Below, one piece after another: positions 47,665 through 56,828 of a stretch of DNA of 64,000 bases (positions are counted from its first letter, which is position 1; each line of letters opens with the position of its first letter). The notes beneath the pieces are model-generated. The model ran no database searches. It was given only the letters and a program-made list of their open reading frames with translations, and was not told the origin of the DNA. The translations under genes and the position numbers were made by a program. The stretch comes from Corynebacterium sp. ES2730-CONJ (GTDB taxonomy: Bacteria; Actinomycetota; Actinomycetes; Mycobacteriales; Mycobacteriaceae), in assembly GCF_024834055.1 (NCBI RefSeq), contig NZ_JANUXZ010000002.1, positions 186,001 to 250,000 of the forward strand, written 5' to 3'.

Positions 47665-48717
47665 CTAGGTGCGCCATTGTTGCACCAACAGCCAGATAAG
47701 ATAGACCCCACCCAATAGTCCTGTGACGACTCCCACGGGTAATTGGGTGGGGGCAAAGAGCCGCTGGGCCAACAAATCGGAGACCATCACGAGGACAGCG
47801 CCCATGAGTGCAGCATTACCCATGCCCACCCCAGAACTGCGACTCATGCGCCGAGAGATCTGCGGGGCCGCGAGGGCGACAAAGGAAATGGGGCCAGCCA
47901 CCGCAACAGCAAGCGCGGTTAAAAGGACACCCACCGCAATTAGTTGATTGCGTCGCACTTCCACCCGCACACCTAGCCCTGTTGCTAGTTCATCTCCACT
48001 GATGATGATGCTCAAGGGCCGGCTTAAGAAAAATGCTATGGGAATCAAGGTACCCATAGCTAGCGCAGCAACGCTCACATCGGACCAGGTTGTGGCGTTA
48101 AACGAACCCGCCAACCACTGCGCAGCAGTTTGAGCAGCGCTCAGGGAGGCCTTAACGATCATAAGTCCATTGAGGGCTTGCAGAATCGAGGCCATACCAA
48201 TACCAACAAGGACCAGCCGAATGGCAGAGAGTTTTTTATGCTGCCTAGCAAGCAGATACACAATGCTTGCGGTGGCAACTCCACCCATCGCGGCTCCTAC
48301 GGCAATCGCGGCCGGGGAGGCCGCAAAGAGAGTGATCATCAAAACCGCACCGGTAGCGGAGCCCACAGTAAAGCCGATGATATCGGGACTACCTAGGGGG
48401 TTGCCAGAGAGCTGCTGGAAAATACATCCCGACACTCCCAGACCTGCACCCACTAAAGTGGCGGCAATCACACGTGGCAAACGTTGATCGCGGACGAAGA
48501 ATTGTCCCAACGGATCCTCGCTCATGCCCACGAGGTTAGCGACCGTTTCACTATAACTCATGGGGTATTCCCCCAAGCTCAGCGCGCCTATCATAGCGGT
48601 GGCAATCACCGCAGCAAAGATGGTGCCGACAATTACGGATCGTTTCTCTAACCGAATACCCTTAAGGGTATAAAACCGGGCATCGGATCGAGTTGGTGCT
48701 ATCGCTGGCGTACTCAT
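47665..48717 (-). CDS. FecCD-family iron-siderophore permease
   Basis: Membrane channel subunit for siderophore import. The ATG at 48717 (MSTPAIAPTRSDARF) overlaps the upstream permease stop as ATGA and gives 350 residues with about ten helices. FecCD hallmarks: RLPRVIAATLVGAGLGVSGCIFQ, NPLGSPDIIGFTVGSATGAV, and GPISFVALAAPQISRRM with the conserved Gly for ATPase contact. It pairs with the permease at 48714 as a heterodimer. Confidence 0.95.
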   Translation of the reverse strand: MSTPAIAPTRSDARFYTLKGIRLEKRSVIVGTIFAAVIATAMIGALSLGEYPMSYSETVANLVGMSEDPLGQFFVRDQRLPRVIAATLVGAGLGVSGCIFQQLSGNPLGSPDIIGFTVGSATGAVLMITLFAASPAAIAVGAAMGGVATASIVYLLARQHKKLSAIRLVLVGIGMASILQALNGLMIVKASLSAAQTAAQWLAGSFNATTWSDVSVAALAMGTLIPIAFFLSRPLSIIISGDELATGLGVRVEVRRNQLIAVGVLLTALAVAVAGPISFVALAAPQISRRMSRSSGVGMGNAALMGAVLVMVSDLLAQRLFAPTQLPVGVVTGLLGGVYLIWLLVQQWRT

Positions 48718-49727
48718 GAGAATGTCTCCAGATTCTTGCCCCGTACAATATAAAGGAATACTGGGCCACCGACGAGTGCGGACATAATTCCAGTTTGGAT
48801 CTCCAAGGGGGCCACGACCAGACGCGCTGCGATATCGGCAAAGAGTAAGAATACTGGTGCCGCCACGACGCAGGTTGGGATCACAAGACGTTGATCCGCC
48901 CCACAGATAGCGCGTGCCATATATGGAACTGCGAGGCCAACAAACATAATGGGGCCGACCGCGGCTGTTGCGGCTCCACATAGGAAGGTCACAGAGATCA
49001 CGACGAGAGTTCGAGTAAGCCCCACCTTTACACCGAGAGCTTTACCAGTTTCTTCCCCGAGGCTGAGAGCGTTCAGCGACGGTGCGACGAGCAAAGCAAG
49101 GAATAGGCCGAGAGCGATCATCCAGCTGATTGTGAGCAGCACATCCACCCCCCGCCCTTCAACGGATCCCGCTGCCCAGAACCGAAATTCATTAAAGGCA
49201 TTCTGGTTGCTCAATAAGATCATTTGAACAAAGGCAGAAATAGCCATCGATATGGCCACACCAGCTAGTGTCAACCGGGCGGGGCTGACTGAGGCGCGCC
49301 CTACCCCACCGAGAACGTAGACACCGATACTGGCTAGTACCGCACCGATGAGTGAAAGCCAGATATAGCTGCCAATCCCTTGAATACCCAAAAATGCTAC
49401 CCCGGTGACCACGGCCAGGGAGGCACCGGCATTGATGCCCAAGATGCCTGGATCAGCGAGCGGATTGCGGGTTAAGGCTTGCATGAGTGCTCCGGCCACA
49501 CCGAGTGCTGCACCCACGAGCATCACCACGAGAGTGCGCGGAATTCGTTGATCGATCACAACGGTACGACTGATGGTATCTCCGCGCCCTGATAGCGCCT
49601 CGATGACTGCACTTAAGCTCAGAGGATTGGAACCCAGCGCTAAGGAAGCAAAAACCATGAGGACTAGCGCAGCAACGAGGAGCAGAAAACTCAGTCGCCG
49701 CCTATGCCTCGTCATAGATATCGCCAT
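48714..49727 (-). CDS. FecCD-family iron-siderophore permease (second subunit)
   Basis: A 337-residue membrane permease with about nine or ten helices. Hallmarks are RIPRTLVVMLVGAALGVAGA, NPLADPGILGINAGASLAV and GPIMFVGLAVPYMARAI. It starts about 30 bases after the secreted-protein gene upstream and overlaps the next permease by four bases, forming the translocation pore with it. Confidence 0.95.
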   Translation of the reverse strand: MAISMTRHRRRLSFLLLVAALVLMVFASLALGSNPLSLSAVIEALSGRGDTISRTVVIDQRIPRTLVVMLVGAALGVAGALMQALTRNPLADPGILGINAGASLAVVTGVAFLGIQGIGSYIWLSLIGAVLASIGVYVLGGVGRASVSPARLTLAGVAISMAISAFVQMILLSNQNAFNEFRFWAAGSVEGRGVDVLLTISWMIALGLFLALLVAPSLNALSLGEETGKALGVKVGLTRTLVVISVTFLCGAATAAVGPIMFVGLAVPYMARAICGADQRLVIPTCVVAAPVFLLFADIAARLVVAPLEIQTGIMSALVGGPVFLYIVRGKNLETFS

Positions 49728-49757
49728 ATAGCCATAGAGGGGAACGAGATCGCATAT

Positions 49758-50705
49758 TTATTGACGCCTTTGAACCACGAGCCACGCATTAATTGCAGTC
49801 ATGCCAACAAGGAGGATCGCCAGGCCAACAAAGAATCCCACATATGGGGCCGATGGAGAGCTGCCATTCGCTGCAGCTTGTGCCACATTTTGTTGCTGCT
49901 GCTTTTTCTTATCGAAGATTCCGGTGTTGGCAGGTGCTGAGGCTGCGGAGCCGGCGGCATGAGTATCTCCCGAAAACTCAGGGCGCGCAGCGGAATTATC
50001 CAGGTTCTGTGGGGCCTGGGCAGCTTGATTAGGCGAAGCCGCTTGAGCGGGGGCATCGACGTACTCGTCGACATAGACTACTTCTTCTCGAGGCTGCGCA
50101 GCTTGGCGATTACGTCCACCTGGTTGGGCGGATGCGCGATCTGAATTTCTTGATTGCCCCACGCGCCCCCGGGCGCTTTGGGTGGGGGTGGACTGAGTAT
50201 TTTGATTAGTAGCGGGTGTCTCTACGGTGGCGGTGACTGTGAAGTAGGAATTGCCCACGCTGGTATAACCTAGGTTTTTCGTTCCTTCGGTGGCTAGATA
50301 GCGTAGGTAGTGCTCTCCGGGGGGCAGATCACATGGCACTGAGATGGATCCTGAGGCGGTACCGCTACTATCGATCTTTTGTCGTGCGATCACACCTTGA
50401 CCTTGGACGCTCGCATCACCGCCGAAACCACGCCCGTCATCGATCTTGATATTGACCACTTCACCTGCGGGGTACCCGTTGACTTGGTAGCTCAGCGTCC
50501 CGCACTGTTCCACCACAGAGGGGGAAACCGAGGAGGATGTCCCTGGCGTATCAGGTCCTGCACCTCCTGGCGGGATCGCAAGAGCAGTAGGCAGGGCCAC
50601 GGATACGATACCGCCTGTAACAGCAAGCACACTTACGCCCCAGCGCACTAGGCGGATACGAGATGAGGTGGCACAGTGGGGTACAACAGGAAAGATTGAA
50701 TTCAT
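49758..50705 (-). CDS. Secreted, membrane-anchored protein of unknown function (uptake operon)
   Basis: About 315 residues from an ATG at 50705; a longer form from 50765 overlaps the upstream stop by 8 bases, and neither start has a well-placed ribosome site. It has a signal peptide with a hydrophobic core VSVLAVTGGIVSVALPTALA, then one Ig-like beta domain (about 50-155) with Cys in VEQCGTLSYQ and VPCDLPPG, a long low-complexity Pro/Gln/Ala spacer, and a C-terminal helix ending in VVQRRQ. I do not recognise a named family. Position inside a siderophore ABC operon suggests a surface receptor or shuttle across the wall. Confidence 0.75.
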   Translation of the reverse strand: MNSIFPVVPHCATSSRIRLVRWGVSVLAVTGGIVSVALPTALAIPPGGAGPDTPGTSSSVSPSVVEQCGTLSYQVNGYPAGEVVNIKIDDGRGFGGDASVQGQGVIARQKIDSSGTASGSISVPCDLPPGEHYLRYLATEGTKNLGYTSVGNSYFTVTATVETPATNQNTQSTPTQSARGRVGQSRNSDRASAQPGGRNRQAAQPREEVVYVDEYVDAPAQAASPNQAAQAPQNLDNSAARPEFSGDTHAAGSAASAPANTGIFDKKKQQQQNVAQAAANGSSPSAPYVGFFVGLAILLVGMTAINAWLVVQRRQ

Positions 50706-50757
50706 AAGATATGTACACGTCCTTTTCGGCTCCAAGTTGATAGGTGAATTGCGATGG

Positions 50758-52893
50758 TTAGGCATGTTTTCTGCCCGCAGTCAATGAAACTCCAGCTGCA
50801 GTCAAAGCAGTGACGATGAGCGAGGCGAGGATTAACACCCAGTCGGTGGGGCCCATGAGCCCGTTAGCTTTAATGACTGGGCGAATGGTATCTGCTTGCG
50901 CATTCTGAGGAGCTAGGCCTTGTTGCTGAGCTTCAAGACTTGCAGAAGAACCAAGCCCGAGATCGAGCCATCCAACCAGATTCCCGCCGCGATCGCTGAG
51001 GCTGATGGCATAGTCACCATCGGGCAACCCGCTGGTATCCAGATAGACAGTTCCTGACTGATCTACCTGTACCCAGCCGGCGTCGATAGGTTCTTGGCCT
51101 GGAAGATCGGGGTAGACATAGAGATTCGCCCACTGTCCCGTCCATAAATCTGGAACCTTGATGGCTAGTTGCTCCCCCTCAACAGTGCCGGTGACATTGC
51201 CGGCATTCGAGAAATTCAATTCACCGATGCTTGTTACAGGTGGATCTACTGGTGATATTGGGCGGCTGTCGTAGCTCGGACCTTGTACCCTGTTCGTTGC
51301 CGTTGTGGGGGCCACTAAGCTACGGCGACGCACGATTCGGCGAGTAATGATCTCCTGCTCAGTTTCATCTGCACCAGCCGTATCACCCTGTGTGGCTTGA
51401 TCCTCGTTATTATCTTGTTCATTGGGGGCAAGGAATTGAGTGTCGATGGTTTTTTCCAAGGTGGTCAGGCTGTTATTGAGAAGTCCTAATTCCCTAGCGA
51501 TAACTCCATAAGCACTGGTTGGGGCGGTGGTTGTTGTCGTGGAGCTGATCGCTTTGAACTCATAGTCAACCCAGCCAATAAGCTCACCGCGCTGACCACG
51601 ATTGCCATTTTGTACCACAAATTTCAACGGTCCCTCGGGAATGTCCTCGTTATTAGGCAGCAGTACACTCCTGGTATCGCTGAGTCTAAACCACTGATCT
51701 TTCCACGGAATTCTGGGGGAACCATCGGGGAGGTAGGTGGAAATATACACCCAATCCCCAGGCTGTCCCTCAGGTATCTCGATAATGAGGTCGGTATCGA
51801 AGGGGCGAATAGACACCCCGGCGCGATTAGCGGGTATCAGATCGGCCTTGTAATCAATAGGATCAGGGACTCCGTTGGGGCTGTACTCACCGTTGATAAA
51901 AGTCAGCGGAATGGACCGAGATATATCGCCACTTTGGAGAGAACCTGATAATACGTTGAGGGTGTGTTCCCCCTCGCTGAGCGGAGTGGGGGTTCCCCAC
52001 TGCCCGCGGGTGTCTTCAGGCAGCCGCACGCGGTGTGAGAAGCTGCCGTCTGCGTCATTTGTGACAACGATATCCCATACAGTGAGGTTGGGGTGCACCG
52101 CAAATTCTTCGAAGTGTTTGATGCCACCGAAGTTAAATTTGATAACAACACGAGCTCCGCCGCCGTTGGGCAATGTATTGCAAAAACCGCGCCCTTCGAC
52201 CAGCAGCGTATTATTCTCGTCGGGAAATTCCGAGACTATAGCCTCCGGTGAGGCGACAGGTGACTGGCAGGTGGGCTTATCAGATGGTGGTGCAATCCAC
52301 TGCTGCCCCTCAACCCGAAGCGACGGGGTGACCACGGTTCGGGAAGTATCTCCCTCGACGAGACCAGAAGCGAAGTTAATCGTGAGCATCTGACCCGGGC
52401 TGAGATTGAGGGGAAGAGTTTGGGTGACATCAAAAGAACCATCCGGGTCGGCTACGAATTGCCAGAAGATCGTTCGATCTTTGACACCACTTTTGGGGTG
52501 GGAGAAGACATCGTCTGGGTCCGGATTGCCGGTATCTGAGCCACCGCGCTGGTACTGGGCAACTACTCCGTCTTTCAGATAATTCAATTTCACCGTAATA
52601 GTGGAACCGGTCCCTGCTTGGTTGGTCCACCCTGAACCCTTGATGCGTAGTTTGTCGCCAGATGTGGCATCTCTTTGTACGCTGAGCTGAGCATCATCGA
52701 CGTCAATATCGATGTACTCGCTCTCGGCCTCGGCATCACTTACTGGCGTAGCCGTGGTTGATTCTTCATTGGCATAGGCCCATTGTGCTGGCGCGATGAG
52801 AGCAATAAGCCCCATGCTAAGCCCTACGCTAAGCCCTACGCTAAGCCTCAGTGCTGCGCTGCGGTAGATGGAAGTGTGAGTCATTATGGTCAT
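50758..52893 (-). CDS. Large secreted protein with Ig-like beta domains (uptake operon)
   Basis: A 711-residue protein: signal peptide (about 1-41) containing a VGLS repeat, several beta-sandwich-like domains (about 60-190, 200-340, 360-465, 565-670) with repeated patterns such as LRIKGSGW, DGSF and LSPGQMLTINFASG, a charged Thr/Gln-rich linker, and a C-terminal helix followed by TAGRKHA. One Cys pair (C209 and C239, approximately) could be a disulfide. No enzyme motif is visible. It lies between the binding protein and the smaller secreted protein, so it is probably a surface component of siderophore or haem uptake. The function is inferred. Confidence 0.8.
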   Translation of the reverse strand: MTIMTHTSIYRSAALRLSVGLSVGLSMGLIALIAPAQWAYANEESTTATPVSDAEAESEYIDIDVDDAQLSVQRDATSGDKLRIKGSGWTNQAGTGSTITVKLNYLKDGVVAQYQRGGSDTGNPDPDDVFSHPKSGVKDRTIFWQFVADPDGSFDVTQTLPLNLSPGQMLTINFASGLVEGDTSRTVVTPSLRVEGQQWIAPPSDKPTCQSPVASPEAIVSEFPDENNTLLVEGRGFCNTLPNGGGARVVIKFNFGGIKHFEEFAVHPNLTVWDIVVTNDADGSFSHRVRLPEDTRGQWGTPTPLSEGEHTLNVLSGSLQSGDISRSIPLTFINGEYSPNGVPDPIDYKADLIPANRAGVSIRPFDTDLIIEIPEGQPGDWVYISTYLPDGSPRIPWKDQWFRLSDTRSVLLPNNEDIPEGPLKFVVQNGNRGQRGELIGWVDYEFKAISSTTTTTAPTSAYGVIARELGLLNNSLTTLEKTIDTQFLAPNEQDNNEDQATQGDTAGADETEQEIITRRIVRRRSLVAPTTATNRVQGPSYDSRPISPVDPPVTSIGELNFSNAGNVTGTVEGEQLAIKVPDLWTGQWANLYVYPDLPGQEPIDAGWVQVDQSGTVYLDTSGLPDGDYAISLSDRGGNLVGWLDLGLGSSASLEAQQQGLAPQNAQADTIRPVIKANGLMGPTDWVLILASLIVTALTAAGVSLTAGRKHA
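52816..52851. repeat. 12-base tandem repeat inside a signal peptide
   Basis: Three units of GCTAAGCCCTAC (last one imperfect) encode VGLS-VGLS-type repeats in the hydrophobic core of the signal peptide of the gene at 50758-52893. Copy changes would keep the frame and alter core length. Confidence 0.85.
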
Positions 52894-52908
52894 GACATTT
52901 CTACTCTC

Positions 52909-53913
52909 TTAGACGAGTTTTTCTACGATATCGTCGATCAGGCGATTCATCAGGATCGGGCCGCCTGCGGATGTCCATACGGAGCCATCCACTGGGATGA
53001 TATGGTCTTGCTGAAAAGCCTCGAGGGCACTAAAACCCGGAATATCTTTAGCTGCTGTAATGGCTTTTACGGCCTCTTCTACCCCAGCGCTACCGCCTGC
53101 TTGGGGGTTGTTAACGGCAGAGCCTCCGAGGGTGCCAAAGAATATATAGTCTGCGTCAATATCATGGAGATTCTCCAAGGAAACGGGGTCGGAGTGACCA
53201 CGCCCTTCGCGATCTTGATTGGGTGGGCGTCGCAGTCCAACGTCCTCGAGGGCTCGACCAGCAGGGAGTTCCTTTAAGATCATGGAGGCGCTATTGCCCT
53301 GCCAGCGCACAACGCTAAAGGTGGAATCCGCGTAGGCGTCGAGTTCCTTAGATACTTTTTCAGTTTTTTTATCGTAGGCTGTGATCAATTTCTCGCCTTC
53401 ATCGCTGAGGTTCATGGCGTCTGCAGTGATGCGGAGATTATCGCGCCAATCACCCCCCGCCCAACCGGTATAAACCACTGGGGCGATTTTGTTGAGGGCT
53501 GCAATCACAGGCGGATTGTTATTAATGCTGGTGCCGTCGACGAAAATAATATCGGGTTGAGCCGTGGCAATGGCTTCGAAGTTGGGTTGGGCAACATTTC
53601 CCAACAGCGGTACGTCACCTGCTATCTCAATAAGATAGTTGGGCAAGGTTGCTTGCCCGCGGCCTGCCACCGCCCCGACCGGGGTGATACCCAGGGCGAG
53701 GAGGTTATCTAAAGTAGGTTCAGATAGTGCTACCACGCGCTGAGGGGAAAGCGGTACGACAACGTTTTGACCATCGATATCGGTGATAGTGCGATTGGAG
53801 GATTGCGTATCCTGCGGCACGTCTTGAGATGAGCACGCTACTAATCCTGGGATCAGAAGGGCTGCGAGCCCCGCTAAGAGGTGGGGACGAAGCATGGATG
53901 GCAAGGCGTTCAT
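52909..53913 (-). CDS. Iron-siderophore substrate-binding lipoprotein
   Basis: Binding protein that delivers ferric siderophore to the FecCD permease. The ATG at 53913 (MNALPSMLRPHL; AAGGA 4-6 bases upstream) gives 334 residues. The lipobox is LVAC, followed by a Ser/Gln linker. The PeriBP fold (FecB type) is shown by RVVALSEPTLDNLLALGI, PDIIFVDG and the second-domain VSLENLHDIDADYIFFG. It shares an operon with the two secreted proteins, two permeases and ATPase downstream. The 54117 gene upstream is separated by a hairpin. Confidence 0.93.
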   Translation of the reverse strand: MNALPSMLRPHLLAGLAALLIPGLVACSSQDVPQDTQSSNRTITDIDGQNVVVPLSPQRVVALSEPTLDNLLALGITPVGAVAGRGQATLPNYLIEIAGDVPLLGNVAQPNFEAIATAQPDIIFVDGTSINNNPPVIAALNKIAPVVYTGWAGGDWRDNLRITADAMNLSDEGEKLITAYDKKTEKVSKELDAYADSTFSVVRWQGNSASMILKELPAGRALEDVGLRRPPNQDREGRGHSDPVSLENLHDIDADYIFFGTLGGSAVNNPQAGGSAGVEEAVKAITAAKDIPGFSALEAFQQDHIIPVDGSVWTSAGGPILMNRLIDDIVEKLV

Positions 53914-54056
53914 GGATTCCTTTTTCATAAGCAGGTTGAGAGGGTACACATGATGCGGTCATCATGTAGGCGTAGGTCTTTATCTGCTGGAGAAGAAGAC
54001 AGCACGAGGGGAATAGGGCCGCAACCCCATTCCCCTAGTGGATCAGTAATCCCGTA

Positions 54057-54091
54057 CCTAGGTCTTCCTTTGATGAGAAGGAAAACCTAGG
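54057..54091 (-). terminator. Hairpin between propeller gene and binding-protein gene
   Basis: CCTAGGTCTTCCTT pairs with AAGGAAAACCTAGG (13 of 14) around a 7-base loop, 26 bases beyond the stop at 54117. It lacks a clear T-run, so it may attenuate or stabilise transcripts between the surface-protein gene and the uptake operon. Confidence 0.55.
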
Positions 54092-54116
54092 TAGGAATTT
54101 ACGATCGCTTGGTGTT

Positions 54117-56399
54117 TTAGAAAGGCAGGCGGATGCCTAACTGCATCGCAAGGGTGCGTAAACCACCGAGGATCACGGCGAGTATTCCTAGCGATCCGAC
54201 TATTGAGAGCACGATAGTCGCCCACTCAGGCAGACCGCTTTCGCTAGAGGTCCCATCGTTTCCGCTGGGGGATTGCGGTGGGGTTTGCTCCTTGAGCTTT
54301 AAAGCGTAGAAGCCGTCCTGCCGATCGTCGCCGACACCCGCGCGGGCCTTATTTGTCACATAGACGGTACCGTCGGGGCCGACATTCACATGGTTAGCTA
54401 AAGGCCCAACTGGAATCTTTGCAACGATATCCTTGGTTGCGGGATCAATAGCAATGAGGTTGCCATCACCACGGTTGGCCACATAAACGCGCTTGTCCAC
54501 AGGGTTATAAGCGACACCAAGTCCGGTCGCACCAGTACGGATAGTCTGCTTCTTATTTCCGGTGTCCGCATCGAGAATCGTAGTCTCACCGGTTTTCTGG
54601 GATGAAATATATAGCTCGTTGCGTTCTGGATCGAGAGCCACTCCGGTTCCGCCAATTAAACCGTCAACCGTGAAGAGCTCAACGCCGTTAGTTTTCACGT
54701 TGATCTTTGCCACATGGTTGGAGTTTCGGGCAACGGTATAGAGATAACCCTTAGCCGAATCGAGTTCGAGATCCATCGCGAGTTTGAAATCCTCGGTCAA
54801 GGAAATCTCTACTGGATCTAGCTCGAGGTTTGGATCAGCGACCAAGACTTTGCCGTGGTCTCGATCTGCCAGGGAGAAGTACACCTTGCCGGTAGTTTCA
54901 TCCACAATGGCATCGCGGGGATGCTGTGCGGTACCTACAGGCCATTGCTTTTTAAGTTCCAGTGTTGTTCCGTCATAGGCGGCAATGGCATCCTGGCGGG
55001 AGTTTGCAGCCCACAGCAGGTTATTTTCGGTATCGAGGGCGATACCAAAAGCAGCGAAGATACCATTTTCGTCATCGCGGTGAGCAATTTCGACTTCGTC
55101 CTTCTTGCTGAGATCCTGAGCATCCAGGCGGTAGAAGACGGAGTCATCAGTGCGGTTAGATCCATTAACGATCACTGTATCGGTACGAGAATCATAGACT
55201 GACTGGTAGAGACCAGTGGGGAGCATTACTGACTGCTGTTCGTAGTCACTAACATTGAGAGCCGCACTAGGGGCATTGATATTAGTGCCAGCCGAAATAG
55301 TGGTTTCGATTCCAGACGAGCTGTAGGTAACAGTTACTGGCTCCCCGAATGGGGCATCGGCGGGGACCATCACATTGTCTATCGCCACTTGGCCGCGATC
55401 ATCAGCGCTAACAGGAGCACTCAACCAGTTAGCACCATCGGTGCCCACGCGTACGACCTCAGCTCCAAGTGGCAGGTTGGCCACGCTGACAGTCACAGGT
55501 GCGCCCTGCGGCGCTCCGTCGCTAACTTCAGCATATGCGGTAGTGACAAGTGTGAGTTCTTTGCTCATGCTGCCAGCGGTGACGACGATTTTGTGAACGC
55601 CAGCTAGCGCCTTAGGTTCCGTCATACGCAGGCTAGCTTTGAGAACTCCATCATCGCCCACGGTGAAGGTGCCGAGTGAGAAAGCATCTTCGCCTATGGT
55701 GACAGTTGCTTCTTCACCGGCGGTGAAACCGGGTACTTCCATCTTGATGCGGAGCAGGCCAGCTGGTCCATGGCGGTTGTCGGCGGCGTTACCTCGAACT
55801 GAAGTGATTTCGGGAGAAGATGTGGGGGCTTCAATGACCTTTGTCATGCAAATGCCATCATCTACGCCGGTGTTATTGACATCGAAGGTGAGGTGAGCAG
55901 AAATAGCGGTACCACCATCGGTGCCTCCGAGGACCGAAATGACATGCTGGCCATTTTCCAGGTTCCCAGGTAGGACGACGGAAACATCGAGGTTGCCATC
56001 GGCGAACATATCAGCGGGTATTTCTAAAGTATCGGAGCGCCCTTGAAAGCCTTGAAGTCCGGAAGCTTGTGATTGCGCAGCAAGGTCCCACTGTTTATCA
56101 TTGCTGTCGATTTTCAGCACTAGGAATCCACCAGGGCGAGGGACAACGTCCGTTGCGGTGATACGGACAATATCGCCTGCGCGGAAGTTTTTCGTATCAG
56201 CGCCGACAATTTTCAGATCGGTTCCTATGATGCCGCGAGAAGCGCGCGGTTGGACGCTAGCGCACTCAGCATCGTTAGCGAAGGCAGGGGTGCTTGAGAC
56301 GACTCCGAGACCGGAGCCGAGGAGAGCGGCACTCATGAGTCCTGCCAGAGCGCGTTGGGTGCCACTTATTCTTATTTTATTCATTGAAGTTTTATTCAT
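54117..56399 (-). CDS. YncE-like beta-propeller surface protein 2
   Basis: A 760-residue protein: signal peptide (about 1-41, ending PAFA), three beta-sandwich-type domains (about 45-380), a seven-bladed propeller of the YVTN/YncE kind (about 385-705) and a membrane helix (about 725-748) followed by LAMQLGIRLPF. Propeller blades show GIALDTENNLLWAANS, HPRDAIVDETTGKVYFS, GVALDPERNELYISSQ and VAYNPVDKRVYVANRG. E. coli YncE is an iron (Fur)-regulated propeller, which agrees with the setting. Two ATGs 15 bases apart are possible starts. It is a paralogue of the protein at 56829, and both precede the binding protein, so a surface role in siderophore or haem capture is likely. Confidence 0.82.
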   Translation of the reverse strand: MNKTSMNKIRISGTQRALAGLMSAALLGSGLGVVSSTPAFANDAECASVQPRASRGIIGTDLKIVGADTKNFRAGDIVRITATDVVPRPGGFLVLKIDSNDKQWDLAAQSQASGLQGFQGRSDTLEIPADMFADGNLDVSVVLPGNLENGQHVISVLGGTDGGTAISAHLTFDVNNTGVDDGICMTKVIEAPTSSPEITSVRGNAADNRHGPAGLLRIKMEVPGFTAGEEATVTIGEDAFSLGTFTVGDDGVLKASLRMTEPKALAGVHKIVVTAGSMSKELTLVTTAYAEVSDGAPQGAPVTVSVANLPLGAEVVRVGTDGANWLSAPVSADDRGQVAIDNVMVPADAPFGEPVTVTYSSSGIETTISAGTNINAPSAALNVSDYEQQSVMLPTGLYQSVYDSRTDTVIVNGSNRTDDSVFYRLDAQDLSKKDEVEIAHRDDENGIFAAFGIALDTENNLLWAANSRQDAIAAYDGTTLELKKQWPVGTAQHPRDAIVDETTGKVYFSLADRDHGKVLVADPNLELDPVEISLTEDFKLAMDLELDSAKGYLYTVARNSNHVAKINVKTNGVELFTVDGLIGGTGVALDPERNELYISSQKTGETTILDADTGNKKQTIRTGATGLGVAYNPVDKRVYVANRGDGNLIAIDPATKDIVAKIPVGPLANHVNVGPDGTVYVTNKARAGVGDDRQDGFYALKLKEQTPPQSPSGNDGTSSESGLPEWATIVLSIVGSLGILAVILGGLRTLAMQLGIRLPF

Positions 56400-56828
56400 T
56401 GAAGAAAAATTCCTTTGTTTGTAGATACCAAAATTTGTCAGGCGACTTATATAGGTTCAAGAAAATAGCGATCCCACCGTTGTCACCGATAAGTTGTAAC
56501 TTATATTCAATCTTTCGATTGATATAACCAGTCCTTCGTTGCAAATCCTAAGGTAAGCCACAGCGCAAATCAACGCTTTTTCCCACTTCAAGCCAGCTTT
56601 TATAGGTAGATTCGGATACAGGTATCACATGGGAGGTAAATCTATCCTTAGCTAAACCTCTAATTAATGAGGTCACCCTTAGTGGAATGTGGCATGAGAG
56701 CTCGAACAGCTCCCAAATGTTAGATACGTCATATAATTTGGACTTGTTTATATGTCCATGCCGGTACGGGGGCGGGATCTACCCCCGTACCCAGTCAGCG
56801 AACTAGATGATGACAAGAGCTAGCAGCC
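56400..56828. other. Intergenic region between the two propeller genes
   Basis: About 430 bases. It contains two weak DtxR-like stretches (GGAGGTAAATCTATCCTTA at 56632-56650, 12 of 19; and AAGGTAAGCC near 56550). No gene is seen. A separate promoter for the gene at 54117-56399 is likely here. Confidence 0.4.
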
